From contig DASYVJ010000058.1 in the NCBI GenBank assembly GCA_035937155.1, forward strand, positions 1-64,000: DNA of 64,000 nucleotides. The letters are read 5' to 3'. Shown here piece by piece: positions 59,423-64,000 of this stretch (position 1 is the first letter of the stretch; each line of letters begins with the position of its first letter). The position numbers were made by a program, and so were the translations under genes. The DNA comes from Palsa-870 sp035937155 (lineage in GTDB: Bacteria; Chloroflexota; Dormibacteria; Dormibacterales; Dormibacteraceae). The notes under the pieces were generated by a model. It saw only the letters and a program-made list of their open reading frames with translations. It ran no database searches and had not been told where the DNA came from.

Positions 59423-60174
59423 GCGACGGGTTTTCGAGCCCGTATGTAGGCGCTTCCGACCTTTCCGTCGACGCCCGGCATCGTCTCAGTCGCGTGCACC
59501 TGAAAATCGGCGTCCATAAAACCCGCATCGACCAGCGCTGCGCGATATTCCTCAATCGGGATCGTGCCGGAGATACAGCCGGCCCATGCATCGAGTCGCT
59601 TCTTCAAGTCCGAATCGAGGGTTTCGAGCTCGACCATGTCGGCCACCGCGAACAATCCGCCGGGCCGGAGCACCCTGAACGCTTCTTTGATCACGGCGCC
59701 TTTGTCTTCCGCGAGGTTGATGACACAGTTGGAGATCACGACGTCGACCGACGAATCGGGCAGCGGGACGCTTTCGATCGAACCTTTCAGAAACGTTGCG
59801 TTGGCGACGCCAGCGTTCTCCTTGTGGCTGTTCGCGAGCTGCAGCATCTCGTCAGTCATGTCCACCCCATACGCATGGCCGCTCGGCGCAACTCGTCTTG
59901 CCGAGAGCAGGACGTCAAGGCCCGCTCCGGAACCGAGATCCAGGACGACCTGGCCTGGTTCGAGCTGGGCAAGTATCGTCGGGTTGCCGCAGCCAAGACT
60001 GACCGACTCGGTCAGCCCGATCTCCGACAGCTCGTCCGCCGAATAGGAGCCCGAGCAACCGCAATCGGGACCGTCTGCCTGGCAACATCCCGCGCCTGGG
60101 TCGGGCTGGAGGACGGCAAGCTGCTTGGCGACGCCCGCGTACCTGGATCTGACGGCCTCTTTAACGTCACTCAT
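59419..60174 (-). CDS. arsM: Arsenite methyltransferase
   Basis: A 251-aa SAM-dependent enzyme that methylates As(III) to volatile or less toxic species. SAM motif VLDLGSGAGLDVLLSAR, VDMTDEMLQLA, NCVINLAEDKGAVIKEAFRV and VLRPGGLFAVADMV match ArsM. Conserved cysteines are present: the CCQADGPDCGC cluster near residue 30, and the NC and AGCISG sites. AAAGGAG lies 9 bp before the ATG. It is divergent from the arsR-type regulator, with two operator copies in the gap. Confidence 0.92.
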   Translation of the reverse strand: MSDVKEAVRSRYAGVAKQLAVLQPDPGAGCCQADGPDCGCSGSYSADELSEIGLTESVSLGCGNPTILAQLEPGQVVLDLGSGAGLDVLLSARRVAPSGHAYGVDMTDEMLQLANSHKENAGVANATFLKGSIESVPLPDSSVDVVISNCVINLAEDKGAVIKEAFRVLRPGGLFAVADMVELETLDSDLKKRLDAWAGCISGTIPIEEYRAALVDAGFMDADFQVHATETMPGVDGKVGSAYIRARKPVA

Positions 60175-60189
60175 TCAACAGGCTCCTTT

Positions 60190-60207
60190 CATCGATGAAC
60201 GTCGATG
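60190..60207. promoter_or_regulatory. ArsR-type operator, copy 1
   Basis: CATCGA-TGAACG-TCGATG, a perfect 6-bp inverted repeat with 6-bp spacer, 16 bp upstream of arsM. Confidence 0.65.
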
Positions 60208-60226
60208 GGTGGAATCCTAGCACACC

Positions 60227-60244
60227 CATCGAAGAGTGTCGATG
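60227..60244. promoter_or_regulatory. ArsR-type operator, copy 2
   Basis: CATCGA-AGAGTG-TCGATG, with the same arms and spacing as copy 1, 37 bp away centre to centre, just upstream of the arsR -10. Confidence 0.65.
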
Positions 60245-60251
60245 GATATTG

Positions 60252-60257
60252 TATGAT
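60252..60257 (+). promoter_or_regulatory. -10 hexamer of arsR, leaderless geometry
   Basis: TATGAT followed by 6 nt and GTG 60264. No ribosome site lies before the GTG. Confidence 0.5.
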
Positions 60258-60263
60258 CGATGC

Positions 60264-60608
60264 GTGGTGACGAAAGAGCTCCCAGTCCTGCGACAGCGTG
60301 GCGCGTGCTGCGAGCTCCCGAATGTAAACGAGAGCTGGGCCAACAACACGTCAGAGCTTATGAAGGCGCTGGCGGATCCCACACGGCTGACGATGCTCGC
60401 GTCGCTCTGGAAAGCCGATGGCCCGATCTGCATCTGTGACTTCACCGGCGGTCTGGAGCTAACCCAGCCGACCATCTCGCACCACATGGCGAAGCTCAAG
60501 GAAGCCGGGCTCGTCGATTCAGAAAAGCGTGGCATCTGGATCTACTACCGCCTACGGGACAAGCTGCCGCCCGCGACACGCCGCTTGCTTGCTCAACTGA
60601 TCTATTAA
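60264..60608 (+). CDS. arsR: ArsR-family metalloregulator
   Basis: A 114-aa winged-helix repressor: MKALADPTRLTMLASLW, then PICICDFTGGLELTQPTISH-HMAKLKEAGLV, the helix-turn-helix with Cys56-x-Cys58 at the As(III) site, plus an N-terminal Cys15-Cys16 pair that could complete a metal site. It should release the two CATCGA operators on arsenite binding and so induce arsM and itself. GTG 60264 fits the TATGAT-N6 spacing; GTG 60267 is also in frame. Confidence 0.9.
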   Translation: MVTKELPVLRQRGACCELPNVNESWANNTSELMKALADPTRLTMLASLWKADGPICICDFTGGLELTQPTISHHMAKLKEAGLVDSEKRGIWIYYRLRDKLPPATRRLLAQLIY

Positions 60609-60613
60609 ACGGC

Positions 60614-60619
60614 TACCGT
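60614..60619 (+). promoter_or_regulatory. -10-like hexamer, leaderless geometry
   Basis: TACCGT followed by 6 nt and GTG 60626, only 6 bp after the arsR stop. Confidence 0.4.
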
Positions 60620-60625
60620 TACGCC

Positions 60626-61771
60626 GTGCCTCTAAGCCGGGCGGCGATTGTGGTGGTGACGGCCATGACGCTGACGGGATGCGGCGGCTCACCCTCGACC
60701 AGCCGAACGTCACCAAGCCCAACTGAACAAGCGACAGCCACCGCCACCGCGACCGCGACCTCCAGTCCGTCGTCCAACCCCACCGGAACGCCGGGCGGCG
60801 CGTCGTTGGTCCACTGCGACAGTGCAGTGCCAGCGGGCGACAACCTGGTGATCGGAACGATCACCGGCGATCCCACGATCGTGATCCGCGACATCCAGGA
60901 CCCTGCCAACGCAAAGACGTTGTGCAAGTTCGATGCAGGCGCATCGAGCCCGCAGTTCGTCAGCGCCACGCAGGTGAGTTACACGACGGCGAGCAATCAG
61001 ATCGTCAAAGCGGACCTTGCCGGCGGCACCACCACGGTGCTCGCGACTTTCGGCGCGGGATTCGGCTCGGGACTTTATTCGGTGAGCCCGGACGGCCGTT
61101 CGATCACGTACATCGACGGCAATGCGTGGCACCTGGTCACGCCGTCCGGGGGTAACAAAGTCCTCACGACGCTCGCCCCCGTGCCCGGACGTGGCGTGAA
61201 CCCTGACGAGGACGACAACTTTCTAGGCTTCTCGCCTGACGGTCAGTACTTCGCGCTCGTGCAGACCTTTCGGGGTGGTGGCACCGGCGCGACCGCCCCG
61301 GACCAGGTGCGGAAGGCGAGCGACGGCTCGCTTGTTTACTCCACAACCGGCATGACGATGGGCGTCTGGGCCTCCGTCCCGAGCCGCTTGTTCTTCAGGG
61401 ATTCCAGTGGAGCGATGCACCGTTGGGACCCGAGCAGCGGGCAGTCGTCGATGCTTCCACTGCGCTGGATCCGCCCCAAATCTTCTCCCGACGGCCGCTG
61501 GATCGCCTATACGATCAGGACCACGAGCGGGCTGGGTGCCGTTGGCTTCTACAGCGTGCAGGCAAACAGCGTGTCAATGACGACTTCGGCGGGGCGCTCA
61601 GGCGCCAGGTTTCTCACGAACGACCTCGTCTGGTACGTCGCGGAACGAGCCTGTTCTACGTGCCTCGGCGGTCAGCCGGTGCCGACAGGCGTGACGTACA
61701 TCTACAGCATCGCCGGTGCTGTGGAAGTCGTGTCACGCCTGTCCGGCGTCTACGACGCCTGGCCGCACTAG
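60626..61771 (+). CDS. Lipoprotein with TolB-like beta-propeller
   Basis: A 381-aa exported protein. The signal peptide ends in the lipobox LTGC (Cys19). A Ser/Thr/Pro linker (TATATATATSSPSSNPTGTP) follows, then a propeller with YSVSPDGRSITYIDGNAWHL, GFSPDGQYFALVQTF and RPKSSPDGRWIAYTIR, which are TolB/WD40-like blades. Function is unknown. The next two copies of cysteine (CSTC) could bind metal or form a disulfide. A partial palindromic repeat follows its TAG. Confidence 0.72.
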   Translation: MPLSRAAIVVVTAMTLTGCGGSPSTSRTSPSPTEQATATATATATSSPSSNPTGTPGGASLVHCDSAVPAGDNLVIGTITGDPTIVIRDIQDPANAKTLCKFDAGASSPQFVSATQVSYTTASNQIVKADLAGGTTTVLATFGAGFGSGLYSVSPDGRSITYIDGNAWHLVTPSGGNKVLTTLAPVPGRGVNPDEDDNFLGFSPDGQYFALVQTFRGGGTGATAPDQVRKASDGSLVYSTTGMTMGVWASVPSRLFFRDSSGAMHRWDPSSGQSSMLPLRWIRPKSSPDGRWIAYTIRTTSGLGAVGFYSVQANSVSMTTSAGRSGARFLTNDLVWYVAERACSTCLGGQPVPTGVTYIYSIAGAVEVVSRLSGVYDAWPH

Positions 61772-61794
61772 CCAATCCCTTCTCCCGCGCCAGC
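61768..61794. repeat. Partial stop-codon-linked repeat
   Basis: CTAGCCAATCCCTT then CTCCCGCGCCAGC, nearly identical to 55087-55113 and likewise beginning at a TAG stop. The right arm is lost (CTGGACC). Confidence 0.6.
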
Positions 61795-61966
61795 TGGACC
61801 ACTCCATCTGGGGGAAACGCCTCCCGCGGCTGTCACGCCTCGGACAGGACAGAATTCCTATTTGCACAAGCCCCTTGCCGGTGATACGGTTTTTTTCGTC
61901 GCCCGGGGGGGTGGTCTCGGTGGCGGGCATCTCTCCGCAGCTTTGTGTGTACGGGGAGGGGTGTCT

Positions 61967-63772
61967 ATGCCTAAATGGCGACCTCGTCTGCTTTTAGCTT
62001 CTCTACCGCCGCTGATCGCGAGCACGGTGTTCGCGGGGATGCCATTGATGCAAGCCTCCGCGACCGTGCCGCACCGAACCATCAACTGTCAGACCGACGT
62101 CCGCTGCCTGGAAGTTCACGACTGGCAGTCCGCCGGCTTTGAGTATTACGTTGGCCATGACGAGCCAAGCGCGCTCTTCTACTCGAACCAGCCCGGCTCC
62201 GGGAACAACTCGACTTACAAGCTGACCCTACCGACCAATCCCGCGGCGCAGCCGGACGCTGCCGGGGCCACATCCACGACATGGGACTTTCAGCTGCACC
62301 CGGCGTTCTGGTTCGGCATGATCCTGTGCAACCCGGACTCCTACCCGAACGTCACGAAGACCTGCCTTGCCGGCAGTGACCAGAACATCAAACCGCTCGC
62401 TCAGTCTCCGGGCCAGGCCTTCCTGGAGCTCCAGTTCTATCCGCCGGGCTACTTCCCGACCAGCTGCACGGCGAAGAGATGGTGCGTCGCGATGGTGATC
62501 TGGAGCCTCGCGCAGGATCCCATCAATGGCACTGCACTGAACCCCACTTGCACGTCTCAGATCGGCGGGCTCGAGTACCCGAACCTCGCCTACCTGACCA
62601 AGAGCGGCACCCCGACCGGGCCGCCCAACCCGATCGACCTCAACGGGAACAGCTTCACCCCAACCAACGACTGGCTGCTCATGAACCAGGGTGACCAGCT
62701 GAAGGTCGCGATTCACGACTCCGCGAACGGCCTACAGACAGTAGTTGAGGACGTCACGACCAACACGGTGGGATCGATGACGGCCAGCGCCAAGAACGGC
62801 TTCGGCACGGTCGACTACCAGCCGACCGGAAGCGCCTGCAATCTGAACCCGTACGACTTTCATCCCGAGTACTCCACATCCCAGCCCCCAAAGAACATGA
62901 CCTGTCCCGCCGGGGTCTACCCCAACAATGCGGCAGGCGGCAACTCGAAGGCTGAGGTGTGCACAGACCAGGGCGGGACGCGCGTTCAGTGGGCCGCCCA
63001 CTCGTACAACGTCTCGTACTCCGACGAGATCGGTCACTGGGACTGGTGCAACAACATCGCTGAGCCTGGTGCCGGCTCGTCGCTGGCGCCGGGAGCCGGT
63101 TTTGGCTCTGGCCACTGCGCCGTGCAGGGGCTCGAGGGGCCCGGTCTCACTAAACACAACGACGCCGACAGCACCTCCGGGTGCTTCACCGGCGAGGAAG
63201 GCGCCAGCTTCGCCAAGTACGGCGGCGCGGTCGCCGGTTCGGATGGTCCGGGAGTGGCGATCCCAGGCTGCATTAGCCAGAACGACGGATTTGATGGGGG
63301 GTCCTATCAAGCCGGTCGCTGGGCTCCGGCAGCCAACGCGCCGACGCCGATCACCTTCTCCAGTCCGTTGACCGGACCGGAAAGCAACACGCCATACCAG
63401 AGCACGGCCTTCGAGGCCGACATCCCGCGGATCACGGCGCTCAACGTGACCGACGGCGACTGCAGCCGCAACACCGGTACCCGGATGACCAAGAATTCCG
63501 TCACCGGGATATGGACGGACACCGGCGTGCCCTGCGCGGTGCCGCCGATCAATGACACCGGCTCACCGGCTTTCTATCCGACGTTCGGCCACAAGACGAC
63601 TGAGGGCAGCGGTTGTATGTGGCAGGAAGGCAACTACACCGCGTCCACGGGCGGCGCCGGCGTCCAGTTCGGAACTTCCCTGTGGAAGCTGGCTTACCTT
63701 GCGTTCGGCGGCGGTGGCGCGCTGACCTACCGTTTCAACGACGTCCATAAGACCTCGCCCGTTACCTGCTGA
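61967..63772 (+). CDS. Large secreted protein of unknown function
   Basis: A 601-aa protein with a Sec signal peptide (MPKWRPRLLLASLPPLIAST, cleavage probably after ASA near residue 32). The mature part is rich in Asn, Gly, Thr, aromatic residues and ~20 cysteines (for example INCQTDVRCLEVHDW, SCTAKRWCVAM, CNLNPYDFHPE), as in disulfide-stabilised extracellular proteins. It carries GHWDWCNN and HPAFWFGMILCNPDSYPNVT blocks. No family is recognised. GGAGGGG lies 6 bp before ATG 61967. A strong terminator follows, so it is a single-gene unit. Confidence 0.75.
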   Translation: MPKWRPRLLLASLPPLIASTVFAGMPLMQASATVPHRTINCQTDVRCLEVHDWQSAGFEYYVGHDEPSALFYSNQPGSGNNSTYKLTLPTNPAAQPDAAGATSTTWDFQLHPAFWFGMILCNPDSYPNVTKTCLAGSDQNIKPLAQSPGQAFLELQFYPPGYFPTSCTAKRWCVAMVIWSLAQDPINGTALNPTCTSQIGGLEYPNLAYLTKSGTPTGPPNPIDLNGNSFTPTNDWLLMNQGDQLKVAIHDSANGLQTVVEDVTTNTVGSMTASAKNGFGTVDYQPTGSACNLNPYDFHPEYSTSQPPKNMTCPAGVYPNNAAGGNSKAEVCTDQGGTRVQWAAHSYNVSYSDEIGHWDWCNNIAEPGAGSSLAPGAGFGSGHCAVQGLEGPGLTKHNDADSTSGCFTGEEGASFAKYGGAVAGSDGPGVAIPGCISQNDGFDGGSYQAGRWAPAANAPTPITFSSPLTGPESNTPYQSTAFEADIPRITALNVTDGDCSRNTGTRMTKNSVTGIWTDTGVPCAVPPINDTGSPAFYPTFGHKTTEGSGCMWQEGNYTASTGGAGVQFGTSLWKLAYLAFGGGGALTYRFNDVHKTSPVTC

Positions 63773-63796
63773 GGCGAAACCTACAGAAGCGATGCG

Positions 63797-63831
63797 GAGG
63801 GGCTGCGCGCTGCGCGGCCCCTCTTCCTTTT
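63797..63831 (+). terminator. Rho-independent terminator
   Basis: GAGGGGC (63797-63803) pairs with GCCCCTC (63817-63823) around a GC-rich loop that can extend the stem. It is followed by TTCCTTTT, 24 bp after the secreted-protein stop. Confidence 0.75.
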
Positions 63832-63860
63832 CAGCCTAGGGTGACTGACTTTCAGCGAGG

Positions 63861-63880
63861 TCTCTGACTATAGTCAGAGA
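63861..63880. promoter_or_regulatory. 20-bp perfect palindrome abutting a MarR start
   Basis: TCTCTGACTATAGTCAGAGA, perfect over 20 bp, ending at the base before ATG 63881. A promoter overlaps it: TGACTT (63846-63851), 17-bp spacer, TATAGT (63869-63874), then 6 nt to the ATG. It is a probable autoregulatory operator on a leaderless gene. Confidence 0.7.
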
Positions 63881-64000
63881 ATGGACGCGGCCATGATCGC
63901 GCAGGTACGTCGCTTCCGCATCGTCACTCAGCGCGTCGGGGCGCTGAATGATCGGTTTCTCGCCCGGGATCGCTCTCTCGGCGAAGCGCGGGTGCTGTGG
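63881..64000 (+). CDS. MarR-family regulator, N-terminal part (cut by window edge)
   Basis: The first 40 codons read MDAAMIAQVRRFRIVTQRVG then ALNDRFLARDRSLGEARVLW. This is the dimer helix and start of the winged helix of MarR-type regulators, closest to those fused to a GNAT acetyltransferase (VRRFRxVTQRVGALxDxFLxRxRxLGExRxLW). Whether the acetyltransferase domain follows lies outside the window. The ATG directly follows the palindromic operator. Confidence 0.75.
   Translation, partial: MDAAMIAQVRRFRIVTQRVGALNDRFLARDRSLGEARVLW

Noticed and set aside
1..64000. CRISPR array, rRNA, tmRNA, riboswitch or replication origin
   Set aside because: No regularly spaced repeats, cas genes, rRNA segments, known riboswitch cores or DnaA-box clusters were seen by eye; a covariance-model search would be needed to exclude small RNAs.

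Overview
This is a G+C-rich bacterial chromosome segment. Its gene types (AfsR-like ATPase regulators, BTAD regulators, polyamine uptake and breakdown, ArsM/ArsR, several small SRPBCC, YciI and DUF1059 proteins) suggest a free-living soil bacterium of a high-G+C lineage such as Chloroflexota, Ca. Dormibacterota or Actinomycetota. No rRNA or other phylogenetic marker is present, so the lineage is an inference.

Layout. 0-4 kb: the end of an IS3-type insertion sequence, a large ATPase/LuxR regulator and a two-domain DUF427 protein. 3.9-12.9 kb: a 3' fragment of tRNA-Asn, then on the minus strand a probable three-gene unit (53 aa, 1489 aa and 1155 aa) of unknown function, then an XRE regulator. 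This is the best candidate for an undescribed system. 13-26.7 kb: a decayed region with hydantoinase B, EthD, FkbM, Mth938-like, transposase and serine-recombinase remnants, a 3' fragment of tRNA-Arg and a dispersed ~39-bp repeat. A few intact genes lie among them (FmdB zinc ribbon, Ycf48-like propeller, methyltransferase, a TetR/membrane/epimerase operon). An intact tRNA-Ala lies at 26.7 kb.

26.8-39.5 kb is an intact mixed region: dienelactone hydrolase, DEAD-box helicase, an SDR/membrane/methyltransferase operon, YceI with a MarR regulator and palindrome, SRPBCC, EamA exporter, nucleotidyl cyclase, penicillin acylase, a BTAD regulator, DUF1059 and YciI.

39.6-58.3 kb concerns nitrogen compounds: an APC permease, a dimethylglycine/sarcosine dehydrogenase-type oxidase, an O-methyltransferase, RecQ, a ureohydrolase/kinase pair divergent from an operon of 4-aminobutyrate aminotransferase, aminobutyraldehyde dehydrogenase and a complete PotABCD-type polyamine ABC importer, and finally a PuuB-like amine oxidase. 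Together these could import polyamines and oxidise them via aminobutyraldehyde and GABA to succinic semialdehyde. 58.3-64 kb holds a methyltransferase, an arsM/arsR divergent pair with two identical-format operators, two exported proteins and the start of a MarR gene under a 20-bp perfect palindrome.

A recurring regulatory feature is a -10-like hexamer placed exactly 6 nt before the start codon of several genes, which suggests leaderless transcripts. A second is a CCCTCCCCCGC-type hairpin found directly after stop codons.
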